Assembly: GCA_000719025.1 (NCBI GenBank)
Contig: JODP01000001.1
Span: 806,001 to 870,000 of the forward strand
Source of the DNA: Kineosporia aurantiaca JCM 3230
GTDB taxonomy: Bacteria; Actinomycetota; Actinomycetes; Actinomycetales; Kineosporiaceae
Direction: 5' to 3'
Length of the DNA stretch: 64,000 nt
The position numbers were made by a program, and so were the translations under genes. Shown here in pieces: positions 41,234-51,214 of the stretch; within the stretch, counting starts at the first letter, position 1, and the number at the start of each line of letters is the position of its first letter. Under the pieces are notes generated by a model. The model was not told the origin of the DNA, ran no database searches, and was given only the letters and a program-made list of their open reading frames with translations.

Positions 41234-44200
41234 TGGTCCCCTCCCTGCTCTGCGGAGGAGCCACTATCGGCACCGCCGTCGCTGTTGGTGGTGAAAAGAC
41301 TTGCCCCGACCGGATTGAAGGCCGGTGCCGGGTCTGCCTTCTGCCGCGCCTTGCGGGCATTGGCCAGACCACGCTGATAGTTGCCCAGGCGTCCCCGGAT
41401 GACCGTGGGGTCAGCCGGCTGGGCTCGGGTCGCACCCTGACGCGGGCGGGCCGTGGACGAGTCCGTGACCGCTGCTGCCGTGGACGGCAGGAGGTTGGCC
41501 CCCGGCCGCCGGGTCGGCAGACCCGCATCGGAACGACCGTCGGTGTCCGGAGCGGCGCTGGCCCGGGCGTTCGTCGCCAGCCAGCGCTGGTCACCGAGGG
41601 CGGCCCAGCGGGTGGACTGCTTGTTCCGCTCCCGCTCGTGGTCGCGCAGGTCGATGATGCGCTGATCGCCGTTCTCGACCGAGATCGAGGGGGCGGCCGG
41701 CGCCGGCTCCGAACTGAACCAGACCGAGATCTGGTCGAAGATCGGCGTCGGGTCGTTGAAGTCGGACCGGTTGTCCTCGCCGATCATCGACGAACCGGTG
41801 TCGGCCGGCTGGTACGACGCGGCGGCCGAGGCGCGCTGCGCGAGTTCGGTCGGCAGCTCCGGATCCTGCCACTCCGGGCGGACCTCGCCGGTCGGCAAAC
41901 CCTGGTTCGGGGCGGCCCGGAACGAGCCGGTCGGAGCGGAGAGCGGGTCGCTGACCGGCTGCTCACCGGTGTAGCCGGAGTCGGTGTAACCGGAGTACCC
42001 GCCGGCATCGGCCGGGCGCCGGGCCAGACCGGGAAGACCGGAGATGCCCGCGGCCGGGGTGTTGTCCCCGGCACCGTAGGCGGCCGGTCCGGTCCGGTTC
42101 TCGAAGCTCTCAAAGGTCTGAGCCGGCGGCTGGCCGAAGGTCTGGCCGGGCCGGTCCGCGAAGCCCTGGTCGTTGAAGTTCTGGTCGTCCTGACCGTAAC
42201 TCCGGCCGTAGCTCTGATCGTTCTGACCAAAGGCGCTCTGGTCGTTCTGACCGAAGGCGCTCTGGTCGTTCTGACCGAAGGCGCTCTGGCCGCCGAATCC
42301 GCTCAGCGGCTGCGGCGTGCGCTCGCCCGGGGTGCGGGTGGGCAGGCTCGGGATTCCACCAGGGGTGGTCTCCGGCGGAGGCGGCGTGAACTGGCTGCTC
42401 CGGCCCGCGGGCAGTTCCGGCCGGGAGTAACCGGACGACTGCTCCTGCTGCTGACCGAACCCGAAGGCCGACTGGTCCTGCTGCTGGCCGAACCCGAACG
42501 CGGGCTGGTCCTGCTGCTGACCGAAACCGAAGGCGGGCGTCGCCTGGGCCCCGCCCCGGCCGATCGCGGCCGCTGCGCCCCGGGGCTCCCCGGACTCGCT
42601 CGGAGCAGCCGGGACGTTGGGGGTGAACAGGCCGGTCGAACCGGTTTCGACCGAGGCGATGGCGTCGGCCGGCAGACCGGCGTTCGGTCCCCCGCCCGGC
42701 ACCCGGCGGCGACGCGGCAGTTCCGAGTCGTCCGTGTCGGCCACGGAACGGACCCCGGCGGCGGCCTGAGCCGCGGCGCCGGCTGCGGAGACCGCCGGAG
42801 CCGGGGTCTCGCGCTGGGGCTGCGCCTGCGACTGCCCCATCTGGCCGAAGCTGGCGTAGCCGCTCTGCGTGGCCCCCGCACCCGCACCGGCGCCCGGCGT
42901 GAGCTGGGGCCGTGGGGTGCCTACGGCCGGGGTGAGCGGCCGCATCTGGGGGTGGGTACCGGTCGGCGTCTCGCCGGTGCTGCCCGGCGCCCCGATGACC
43001 AGGGAGGCGGGCACCCGGACGAGGGCGATGGTGCCGGAGGCGTCCGGCCGGGCCTGCAGCTGCACCCCGAAGGTGCCGCGACGGGCCAGGCGGGCGACGA
43101 CGAACAGACCCATCCGGGACGGGACCTGGGTGTCGATCGCCTCGGGCTGGGTGAGGCGGGAGTTCAGCCGGTCGAGCTCACCGGGGCTGATGCCGACGCC
43201 GGCGTCCAGCACCTCGATCTGCAGGCCACCGTCGGCGGTGAAGGCCGCGGAGAGCACGATCGCGCTGGACGGCGGTGAGTACATCGCCGCGTTGTCGAGC
43301 AGCTCGGCCAGGAGGTGGACGAGTTCGCCGGCGACCGTACCGGCGATCGAGGCGCCGCTGACCGGCTGCAGCCGGACCCGCTCGTACTGCTCCATCTCGG
43401 AGGTGGCGGCGCGGAACAGCTCGGCGATCTTGACCGGCGCGGTGGCCCGGGTGCGCACCGCGGAACCGGCCAGCACCAGCAGGTTGTCGTTGTAGCGGCG
43501 CATCCGGGCGGCCAGGTGGTCCAGCCGGAACAGGTTGCGCAGCTGGTCCGGGTCCTGCTCCTGGCTCTCCAGGCTGTCGATGATGGCGAGCTGCTTCTCC
43601 ACCATCGACTGGCTCCGGCGGGACATGCTGACGAACGCCTCGTCCAGCGCCCGCCGCAGGCGGACCTGGGCGGTGGCCAGCCGGACCGCCTCGGCGCCGA
43701 GGTCGTCGACCGCGTGCGCCACCGCCAGGGTCTCCGGACCCGGGTTGAAGTTGGCCGGGAGCACCGGGGGCAGGGCGATGTCCGCGCCCACCCCGTCCTG
43801 CTCGATCCGGGCCACCGCGGCCGGCAGCTGCACGCTGGCGACCTCGACGGCGCCGTCGCGCAGCCGGCGCAGCGGGGCGGTGACGGTGCGGGCGATCGTC
43901 GTCAGCAGGGCGCTGACCACCAGGATGGTGATGAGCACGGCGCCGGCGACCAGGGCGACCCGGAAGAGGGCGCCGGTCTCGGCGTCCTGCGCCGACTTCA
44001 GCGTGGTGCGGCTGGAGGTGGTCGCCACCTTTTCGATGTCGGCCAGGCGGGTGGTGGCCAGCTTGCTGAAGTCGCCTGGGTTGGCGATCTTGGTGCCGTC
44101 CTTGCCGAGTGCGTTCTCCAGCGTGTTGCGCCAGACGACCATCTCGCGACCTTCGTCGTTCAGCGCGATCAGGGTCTTCGACTGCTCGGCGTTGGCCACG

Positions 44201-45069
44201 CTCTGCGCCTGGGTGAGACCCAGGTTCTGCGCGGCGATCAGCCGCTCGAGCTCCTGGATGGTGCTCGGGTTGATCGCTAGCTGACCGGTGAACACCTTCG
44301 TGAAGACGGTGATCTCCTCGGCCGCGCCGAAGCCCATCTGGGAGACCGAGGAGAACACCGAGCCAGCAGTGATGGTGTCCCGGTTGGTGGCGGTGACGCC
44401 GAGGTCGGTGGCCAGCTTCTCCGGCAGGGACTGAGCCGCGTCGAACAGGCCCAGGGTGGCGGAGGTGATCGTCGGGAGGGTCGAGACATTCTTGAGCTCG
44501 CCGGTGCGGATCGTGACGTCGACCTGCTTGCGGATCTCGCTGATCTGGTCGAGCTGGTGGAGCATGTCGCGGGCGGAGTCGGGCAGCGAGGAGTTCTTCG
44601 AGTCGCGGGCGGCCAGCGCCTCCAGCTTCGGCCGCATCACCTTGATCTCGGCGTCGGTCTGGGCCCGCACCCCGGGCAGGTCCTTGGACGCGATCAGACC
44701 GGGCATGGCGAACTCGTTGAACAGCACCCGGCTCAGCCGCAGCGCGGGCTCCATCGCCTCGGCGTCCAGCCGCGCGGTGTGCGCCTTCTGATACGTCCCG
44801 GTCAGCGACGCGACCAGGACACCGCCACCGATGAGCAGCACGACGAGCGGAATGGTGACCAGAAGCGTCAGCTTGCGGCGGATGGACCATCCGGCAATGG
44901 ACGAGCGACGGGGGGCGTCCGGGACGCTCTCTACGTCGGCCCCCGGTTCGGCCGAACCGTGTCGCGGCACGCGATCCTCCCTGCGGCCACTTTCAAGTGG
45001 CATCCGGTAATCTGGCCGTCCGCTCAGTGATCGTCCCGCGTCGTCCTCGACGCGACTCGTCTCCGGCAT
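41230..45069 (-). CDS. Sensor histidine kinase-like protein (CvnA type) with NIT domain and repetitive C-terminal tail
   Basis: 1279 residues. The first membrane helix is at about 66-88, followed by an extracellular nitrate/nitrite-sensing-like (NIT) region (about 95-375) and a second helix at about 378-402. A HAMP-like linker follows, then FRLDHLAARMRRYNDNLLVL at the phospho-acceptor position and an HATPase (ELLDNAAMYSPPSSAI, then MGLFVVARLARR). From about residue 700 the tail is disordered, with AFGFGQQQDQ (three copies, 33-bp DNA unit) and AFGQNDQS (three copies, 24-bp unit) repeats. The first gene of the operon; GAGGTGGG precedes the ATG. Confidence 0.92.
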   Translation of the reverse strand: MPETSRVEDDAGRSLSGRPDYRMPLESGRREDRVPRHGSAEPGADVESVPDAPRRSSIAGWSIRRKLTLLVTIPLVVLLIGGGVLVASLTGTYQKAHTARLDAEAMEPALRLSRVLFNEFAMPGLIASKDLPGVRAQTDAEIKVMRPKLEALAARDSKNSSLPDSARDMLHQLDQISEIRKQVDVTIRTGELKNVSTLPTITSATLGLFDAAQSLPEKLATDLGVTATNRDTITAGSVFSSVSQMGFGAAEEITVFTKVFTGQLAINPSTIQELERLIAAQNLGLTQAQSVANAEQSKTLIALNDEGREMVVWRNTLENALGKDGTKIANPGDFSKLATTRLADIEKVATTSSRTTLKSAQDAETGALFRVALVAGAVLITILVVSALLTTIARTVTAPLRRLRDGAVEVASVQLPAAVARIEQDGVGADIALPPVLPANFNPGPETLAVAHAVDDLGAEAVRLATAQVRLRRALDEAFVSMSRRSQSMVEKQLAIIDSLESQEQDPDQLRNLFRLDHLAARMRRYNDNLLVLAGSAVRTRATAPVKIAELFRAATSEMEQYERVRLQPVSGASIAGTVAGELVHLLAELLDNAAMYSPPSSAIVLSAAFTADGGLQIEVLDAGVGISPGELDRLNSRLTQPEAIDTQVPSRMGLFVVARLARRGTFGVQLQARPDASGTIALVRVPASLVIGAPGSTGETPTGTHPQMRPLTPAVGTPRPQLTPGAGAGAGATQSGYASFGQMGQSQAQPQRETPAPAVSAAGAAAQAAAGVRSVADTDDSELPRRRRVPGGGPNAGLPADAIASVETGSTGLFTPNVPAAPSESGEPRGAAAAIGRGGAQATPAFGFGQQQDQPAFGFGQQQDQSAFGFGQQQEQSSGYSRPELPAGRSSQFTPPPPETTPGGIPSLPTRTPGERTPQPLSGFGGQSAFGQNDQSAFGQNDQSAFGQNDQSYGRSYGQDDQNFNDQGFADRPGQTFGQPPAQTFESFENRTGPAAYGAGDNTPAAGISGLPGLARRPADAGGYSGYTDSGYTGEQPVSDPLSAPTGSFRAAPNQGLPTGEVRPEWQDPELPTELAQRASAAASYQPADTGSSMIGEDNRSDFNDPTPIFDQISVWFSSEPAPAAPSISVENGDQRIIDLRDHERERNKQSTRWAALGDQRWLATNARASAAPDTDGRSDAGLPTRRPGANLLPSTAAAVTDSSTARPRQGATRAQPADPTVIRGRLGNYQRGLANARKARQKADPAPAFNPVGASLFTTNSDGGADSGSSAEQGGDQ

Positions 45070-45565
45070 CTCGACCCACCTCGTTGTCCAGCGTGTGCTG
45101 ATCGTGGCAGAAGGTCTGACCCAGAGGCTACGTCCCGACCGCAGCCTTCGACGAACCTGGCCTCAGCGCACACTGCCAACATGAGGGCCTTATTCTCCGC
45201 ACTCGTGTCCAAATCACCCTAGCGCCTCGGGGCAACTCCTCGGGAAACCTGCTCCCCGCTCATCGGGCGGGAAGCGGGCAAGGCCCGTTCAGCGTCATTT
45301 TGTGTGACGCTGAACACACCCGGATGGACTTGATCGGACTGGGCCGGGGGTGGCCGTCGGTCACTTTGCGTGTCACCCTCACTGCGGAGATGTGACCACC
45401 ACGGGATGCCCTGAGCACCCGCTCACCGCGGCTCTCGGGTTACGGTGCTTCACCGGTGCGCGTTGTGTAGCGTCCGCCGCAGCCGCGTGAGGAGGGTTGA
45501 CCCCTACCCGTCCGGACACGTCGTCGTGTGAGCGTCAGGAAAATTGCGTCAGGAAAGGTGAGCCT
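45070..45565. other. Divergent promoter region of the conservon and topA
   Basis: 496 bp with no supported gene. A perfect inverted repeat, GTTCAGCGTCA (45287-45297) with TGACGCTGAAC (45305-45315), lies near the middle. About 45 bp on are two direct GTCAC motifs (around 45360-45377). No convincing -35/-10 pairs were identified by eye. Confidence 0.5.
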
Positions 45566-48409
45566 GTGGCCGCCAGCAAGACCGCGAACGGCAGGCGGCT
45601 CGTGATCGTCGAGTCGCCGACCAAGGCCCGGAAGATCGCCGAGTACCTCGGACCGGAGTTCGATGTCGAGGCGAGCGTCGGCCACATCCGCGACCTGCCT
45701 CAGCCCAGCGAGCTCCCCCCGGAGATGAAGAAGGGCCCCTTCGGGAAGTTCGCCGTCGACGTGGACAACGGCTTCGAGGCCTACTACGTGGTCGACGCGG
45801 ACAAGAAGAAGAAGGTCAACGAGCTCAAGCGGGCCCTGAAGGACGCGGACGAGCTCTACCTCGCCACCGACGAGGACCGGGAGGGCGAGGCCATCGCCTG
45901 GCACCTCCTGCAGGTGCTGCAGCCGAAGATCCCGGTGCACCGGATGGTCTTCCACGAGATCACCCGGGAGGCGATCCGGCGCGCCCTGGAGCAGACCCGC
46001 GACCTCGACGAGCGTCTGGTCGACGCCCAGGAGACACGGAGGATCCTGGACCGGCTGTACGGCTACGAGGTCTCGCCCGTCCTGTGGCGCAAGGTGCGGG
46101 CCGGCCTGTCCGCCGGACGGGTGCAGTCCGTCGCCACCCGTCTGGTGGTCGAGCGTGAGCGCGAGCGGATGGCCTTCCGGGCCGCCTCGTACTGGGACAT
46201 CACCGGTGAGTTCGCCGCCTCCGAGGGCCACGCCCAGGCCGGGCGCTGGTTCGAGGCCCGGCTGGTCAGTCTCGACCAGCGGCGGGTGGCCACCGGCCGG
46301 GACTTCAGTGACACCGGCCAGCTGACCTCGACGGACGTCGTGCACCTGGACGAGGAGGCGGCGAACGTCCTGGTCCGGGCCCTCGAAGGGGCCCACCCGG
46401 ACGTCCGCAGCGTTGAAGAGAAGCCGTACCGGCGTCGTCCCGCGGCCCCCTTCACCACCTCGACCCTGCAGCAGGAGGCCGGGCGCAAGCTGCGGTTCTC
46501 GGCCCGGCAGGCGATGCGGGTGGCGCAGTCGCTGTACGAGAACGGCTACATCACCTACATGCGGACCGACTCGACCACGCTGTCGGACCAGGCGGTCAAC
46601 GCCGCCCGGCAGCAGGCGACGGACCTCTACGGCGCGGAGTACGTTCCGGCCAAGCCCCGGGTCTACGCCAGCAAGGCGAAGAACGCCCAGGAAGCGCACG
46701 AGGCGATCCGCCCGGCCGGTGACCACTTCCGTACCCCCGCGCAGGTCTCCAGTGAGCTGCGCGGAGACGAGTTCCGGCTGTACGAGCTGATCTGGAAGCG
46801 CACCGTTGCCTCCCAGATGGAGGACGCTCGCGGCTCCACCGCGACGATCCGGCTGGGTACTCGCACCAGCGACGGCCGGGACGCGGTCTTCGGCGCTTCC
46901 GGCACGGTGATCACCTTCCGGGGCTTCCTGGCCGCCTACGAGGAGGGCCGGGACGAGGAGCGCAACAGTGGCGGGGACGACGGTGAGCGTCGCCTGCCGG
47001 AGCTGACCGTCGGGGATCTGCTGGACGCCCGGGACCTGACGGCGGACGGGCACACCACCTCGCCGCCGCCGCGCTACACCGAGGCCAGCCTGGTGAAGGC
47101 GCTGGAGGAGCGCGGCATCGGCCGACCGTCCACCTACGCCGCCACGATCAGCGTGATCGTCGACCGTGGGTACGTCGGACACAAGGGCAATGCCCTGGTT
47201 CCGACCTGGCTCGCGTTCGCGGTCACCCGACTGCTCGAGGAGCACTTCGGCGGCCTGGTGGACTACGACTTCACCGCCGCCATGGAGGCCGACCTCGACC
47301 AGATCGCCGCTGGTGAGCAGGACCGTAAGGAGTGGTTGGCGCGGTTCTACTTCGGCGACCCGAAGGGCGGTCCCGAAGGCGCCGACGGTGCTCCGGTCGC
47401 AGGTCAGCCGCATCCCGGTCCGCCGGACGCGATGCACGGGCTCAAGCCGCTGGTGGACGACCTGGGAGACATCGACGCCCGGGACATCAACTCGGTGCCG
47501 CTCGGTGAGGGCATCGTGCTGCGGGTCGGGCGGTACGGGCCCTACCTGGAGGTTCCCGGAGAGGACGGGGAGACCAAGCGGGCCAGCGTGCCGGACGACG
47601 TCGCCCCGGACGAACTGACCGTCGCGAAGGCCCGGGAACTGCTGGAGACCCAGGGCGACGGTGACCGTGAGCTGGGCGCCGACCCGGACACCGGCCGGCA
47701 GATCGTGGTCCGTAACGGACGGTTCGGTCCGTACGTCACCGAGGTGCTGCCCGAAGACGCGCCCAAGTCCGCCAAGCCCCGCACCGGCAGCTTGTTCAAG
47801 AGCATGGACGTACAGAGCATCGGACTGGACGACGCGCTGAAGCTCCTGTCGCTACCCCGCCTGGTCGGGGTCGACCCGGAGACGAACGAGGAGATCACCG
47901 CGCAGAACGGTCGCTACGGGCCGTATCTCAAGCGCGGCACCGACTCCCGGTCGCTCGAGGCCGAGGACCAGATCTTCACGGTCACGCTGGACGAGGCCAA
48001 GGTGATCTACGCGCAGCCGAAGCAGCGGGGCCGCCGGGCCGCCGCCCCGCCGCTGCGGGAGCTCGGGCCGGACCCGGTGACGAACGCGCCGATCGTGATC
48101 AAGGACGGCCGGTTCGGCGCCTACGTGACCGACGGCGAGAGCAACGCGACGCTGCGCAAGGGCGACGAGGTCGAGTCGATCACCCTGGAGCGGGCGGCCG
48201 AGTTGCTGGCCGACAAGCGGGCGGCCGGCCCCGCGAAGAAGGGCGCCAAGAAGACGACGGCCAAGAAGACCACCAAGACGGCCGCGAAGAAGAGCACCAC
48301 CACGGCGACGAAGAAGACTGCCGCGGCGAAGAAGACGACCGCCAGGAAGACGACGAGCACGGCCAAGAAGGCCCCCGCGAAGAAGACGGCGGCTGCCCGT
48401 TCGGAGTGA
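45566..48409 (+). CDS. topA: DNA topoisomerase I
   Basis: A 947-residue type IA topoisomerase. It has the Toprim domain at the N-terminus (VIVESPTKARKIAEYLG with catalytic Glu, and TDEDREGEAIAW) and the active-site Tyr in NGYITYMRTDSTTLS (about residue 330). There are four C-terminal repeats with GRYGPYLE/GRFGPYVTE-like cores instead of zinc fingers, and a Lys/Thr/Ala-rich DNA-binding tail over the last ~75 residues (48190-48405), as in mycobacterial and Streptomyces TopA. The GTG at 45566 follows AAAGGTGAG. Confidence 0.97.
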   Translation: MAASKTANGRRLVIVESPTKARKIAEYLGPEFDVEASVGHIRDLPQPSELPPEMKKGPFGKFAVDVDNGFEAYYVVDADKKKKVNELKRALKDADELYLATDEDREGEAIAWHLLQVLQPKIPVHRMVFHEITREAIRRALEQTRDLDERLVDAQETRRILDRLYGYEVSPVLWRKVRAGLSAGRVQSVATRLVVERERERMAFRAASYWDITGEFAASEGHAQAGRWFEARLVSLDQRRVATGRDFSDTGQLTSTDVVHLDEEAANVLVRALEGAHPDVRSVEEKPYRRRPAAPFTTSTLQQEAGRKLRFSARQAMRVAQSLYENGYITYMRTDSTTLSDQAVNAARQQATDLYGAEYVPAKPRVYASKAKNAQEAHEAIRPAGDHFRTPAQVSSELRGDEFRLYELIWKRTVASQMEDARGSTATIRLGTRTSDGRDAVFGASGTVITFRGFLAAYEEGRDEERNSGGDDGERRLPELTVGDLLDARDLTADGHTTSPPPRYTEASLVKALEERGIGRPSTYAATISVIVDRGYVGHKGNALVPTWLAFAVTRLLEEHFGGLVDYDFTAAMEADLDQIAAGEQDRKEWLARFYFGDPKGGPEGADGAPVAGQPHPGPPDAMHGLKPLVDDLGDIDARDINSVPLGEGIVLRVGRYGPYLEVPGEDGETKRASVPDDVAPDELTVAKARELLETQGDGDRELGADPDTGRQIVVRNGRFGPYVTEVLPEDAPKSAKPRTGSLFKSMDVQSIGLDDALKLLSLPRLVGVDPETNEEITAQNGRYGPYLKRGTDSRSLEAEDQIFTVTLDEAKVIYAQPKQRGRRAAAPPLRELGPDPVTNAPIVIKDGRFGAYVTDGESNATLRKGDEVESITLERAAELLADKRAAGPAKKGAKKTTAKKTTKTAAKKSTTTATKKTAAAKKTTARKTTSTAKKAPAKKTAAARSE

Positions 48410-48426
48410 ATCCGCGCGGATACCGA

Positions 48427-48475
48427 CCGGTTCGGGGCGAGTAGGTGCCTGCGGCACCGAATTGCCCCGAACCGG
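48427..48475 (+). terminator. Branched hairpin terminator after topA
   Basis: Outer stem CCGGTTCGGGGC (48427-48438) with GCCCCGAACCGG (48464-48475), and an inner stem GGTGCC-TGC-GGCACC (48444-48458). It begins 17 nt after the topA stop. Confidence 0.75.
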
Positions 48476-48625
48476 GCCGCCAAAGGTGAGCTTTCAAGCG
48501 TCCGTTCGCTGAAAGCTTTTTGGGGGACGCCGGTCAGGAGCCTTGAGAACGCCGGCGGCCCGGGAACTGCGTGGCGCGGGTGAACGATTCCGGAGAGTGT
48601 CCGCGGCGGCGGTTACCCTGACCGG

Positions 48626-51214
48626 GTGACAGCCAGCGGACAGCACGAAAGCGACCATCGGCTCCAGCCGGCGCTCGCCGTATCGGCCTTCAGCGACTGG
48701 CTCGGGCTGCTCGCCGCCACCGCGATGGCGGGCACCCTGGCCGGGGACTCGTACGCCAAGGCCGCCCTGGCCATCGCCGGCGTCCTGGTTCTCCGGCTGG
48801 CCCCGGCCCTGCTGATCGGCCCGGCCGCAGCGGCCCTGGCCCGGCGGGCGAACCGCCGGCTCGTGCTGATCGCGGGTGATCTGCTGCCCGCCCTGCTGTT
48901 CCTCAGCATCCCGCTGGTCGGCTCGTTGACCTGGCTGTTCGTCGCCACTGCCCTGATCGAGGGGGTGCGACTGGTCCGCGGGGCAACCGTTCCCCCGGAC
49001 TCCTCCGGAGCCGGGTCGCTCTACGGGCCGGCCTCGGTCGCCGCTCTGGTGTTCTCCGTCCTGAACCTGCTGAACGGCCTGCTGGACAACGCCTTCGGCA
49101 CTCTCGGCCGGCATCCGGCCGATCTTGCGCTCTACGCCACGGCGCTCGCCTTCGTGGGCTCCGCCCTGGTCACCGCCCGGTTGCCGATCCCGGCGCGCGG
49201 GCCCGACGAGACCAGCCGTCCAGGTGCCACGCTCCGCACGATCGCCGAAGGGCGCCCCGCCGTTGCGGCCGCACCGGTCGTCCGGGGCCTGGTGGCCGGC
49301 CTGCTCGGCGCGGTTGCCGCGGCCGGTTCGGTGCTCGGCCTGGCCGAGCTCTACGTCCACGACCTCGGCGCCGGTCAGCCTGGGTACGGCGGATTGTTCG
49401 CCGCGGTGTTCCTCGGCCTGGCCCTGGGCCTGCGCTCGGGCCCGCATCTGCTGGACGGCTTCTCCCGGTTCCGGCTGTTCGGCCTGAGCCTGATCACCGC
49501 CGGGCTGTTCCTGGCCGCCATCGCGCTGATCCCGAACATGGTGATGGCCTGCGTGCTCGCCGTGGGCCTGGGGGCCTGCGCGGGCACGGCCTGGACCACC
49601 GGTGAGGCCCTGCTCGGGTCGAGCCTGGCCCCCGGCTACCTCACGGCCTCCGCCCGCCTGGTGCTCCTGCTGGTCGTGGCCGTGAGCGGCGCGCTGGCTG
49701 CGGTCATCGGCAGGCACACGGTCAACTTCACCGACACGCGGGCCCTGGCCTACAACGGCGCCGCATTCGTCTTCCTGATCGCTGCCGTGCTGATCGTGGC
49801 CCTGGGCGTGGCCACTTACCGACGGCTGGACGACCGCCCGGGTACCGGTCTGCAGCAGGAACTGCGCACCTCTTGGTCCTCGCACCGCACCGCCCCGACC
49901 GCCCCGCCGCAGCCGGAGTACCCCGGGGTGTTCGTCGCGCTCGAGGGCGGGGACGGCTCCGGCAAGTCCACCCAGGCCCGCCTGCTGGCCGAGTGGCTGC
50001 GCTCCGACCAGGGTCACGACGTGGTGCTCACCCGGGAGCCCGGAGCCACTCCGCTCGGCGTCCGGCTGCGCGAGGTCCTGCTGGGCAACGGCTCCGAGCT
50101 GGGCAGCCGTCCCGAGGCCCTGCTCTTCGCGGCCGATCGGGCGCATCACGTGGAGGCCGTGGTCCGCCCCGCGCTGGCCCGCGGGGCGATCGTCGTCACC
50201 GACCGCTACATCGACTCTTCCGTGGCCTACCAGGGCGCCGGCCGGGAACTGGACGGCGAGGAGGTCGAGCGGATCTCCGAGTGGGCCACCGTAGGCCTGG
50301 TCCCGGCCCTGACCGTGCTGCTCGACGTGGATCCGGTGATCAGCAAGTCCCGCCGCGCGCAGGATCTGAGCCGCGGCGGCGGGGACGACCGGCTGGAGTC
50401 CGAGACCGATGCCTTCCACGACCGGGTGCGGGCCCAGTTCCTCGCCCTGGCCCGTCGCGCCCCGCACCGCTACCTCGTGGTGGACGCCGGACTGGGTGCA
50501 GAAGAAGTGCAGCAACTGGTCCGCGAACGGGTCCGCCAGGTGCTCCCGGTGTCCGCTCGCCGCCGGGCCCAGCTGGACGAGCGGCTGGCCGAGGAGGACC
50601 AGACCCGCGAGCGGCGGGCCGCCGCCGAGGCCGAGGTCCTGCGGATGGACGCGGATCTGCGCCGGCGCCGGGTGGCCGAGGCCCGCGAGCGGGAGGAGTC
50701 CCGCCGCCGGGCCCGGGATGAGGCCGAACGTCAGCTTCAGCAGGAGGCCGAGCGCGAGCTGCGGGCGCAGGAGTCGCGGCGCAACCGCGAAGAGGTCGAC
50801 CGGCGGGCCAGCGAGGCCGCCGCGGCTGCGGCTCTGGGCCCGGTGACCGAGCCGGTGCAGATGCCCGGCCGGTATCCCAACCGTGGCGTCGCCGAGCCGA
50901 CCGGGCCGGTGGATCCGCCGGACGTCTGGGCTCCGCCGGCCGACCCGCGTGACCCCGGTGCCCCGCAGCAGACTGCAGCGCCACGGCAGTACGCGGGCGA
51001 CACCAACCCCGTCCCGCAGAAGACCGAAGGACCGGATCAGGAGTTACAGGCCCCTCCGGCGCGGGCGCCGCGTACGGTTCAGCTGCCCGAGATCGACCTG
51101 GCTCAGCTCGAGCAGCAGGGCGATCGCACGATCACTCTGCCGGACGGCGAGACTGGGGCCACGGGTAGCGATCCGGAGGCTCCGCTGCGGCGGCGAGGAA
51201 GGCGGCAGGCGTGA
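48626..51214 (+). CDS. tmk: MFS-like membrane domain fused to thymidylate kinase
   Basis: 862 residues in four parts: ~12 membrane helices (about 15-410) resembling a major-facilitator fold; thymidylate kinase at about 430-635 with the P-loop VFVALEGGDGSGKST, TREPGATPLG (DR-type loop) and DRYIDSSVAYQGAG; a highly charged Glu/Arg coiled coil (about 650-725); and a Pro-rich tail. The kinase makes dTDP from dTMP. The same membrane fusion is known from Streptomyces (SCO3542). The GTG at 48626 is the best start, with a weak ribosome-binding site. Confidence 0.94.
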   Translation: MTASGQHESDHRLQPALAVSAFSDWLGLLAATAMAGTLAGDSYAKAALAIAGVLVLRLAPALLIGPAAAALARRANRRLVLIAGDLLPALLFLSIPLVGSLTWLFVATALIEGVRLVRGATVPPDSSGAGSLYGPASVAALVFSVLNLLNGLLDNAFGTLGRHPADLALYATALAFVGSALVTARLPIPARGPDETSRPGATLRTIAEGRPAVAAAPVVRGLVAGLLGAVAAAGSVLGLAELYVHDLGAGQPGYGGLFAAVFLGLALGLRSGPHLLDGFSRFRLFGLSLITAGLFLAAIALIPNMVMACVLAVGLGACAGTAWTTGEALLGSSLAPGYLTASARLVLLLVVAVSGALAAVIGRHTVNFTDTRALAYNGAAFVFLIAAVLIVALGVATYRRLDDRPGTGLQQELRTSWSSHRTAPTAPPQPEYPGVFVALEGGDGSGKSTQARLLAEWLRSDQGHDVVLTREPGATPLGVRLREVLLGNGSELGSRPEALLFAADRAHHVEAVVRPALARGAIVVTDRYIDSSVAYQGAGRELDGEEVERISEWATVGLVPALTVLLDVDPVISKSRRAQDLSRGGGDDRLESETDAFHDRVRAQFLALARRAPHRYLVVDAGLGAEEVQQLVRERVRQVLPVSARRRAQLDERLAEEDQTRERRAAAEAEVLRMDADLRRRRVAEAREREESRRRARDEAERQLQQEAERELRAQESRRNREEVDRRASEAAAAAALGPVTEPVQMPGRYPNRGVAEPTGPVDPPDVWAPPADPRDPGAPQQTAAPRQYAGDTNPVPQKTEGPDQELQAPPARAPRTVQLPEIDLAQLEQQGDRTITLPDGETGATGSDPEAPLRRRGRRQA

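Noticed and set aside
45440..47437. 665-residue minus-strand frame opposite topA
   Set aside because: Antisense shadow; topA motifs on the plus strand are unambiguous.
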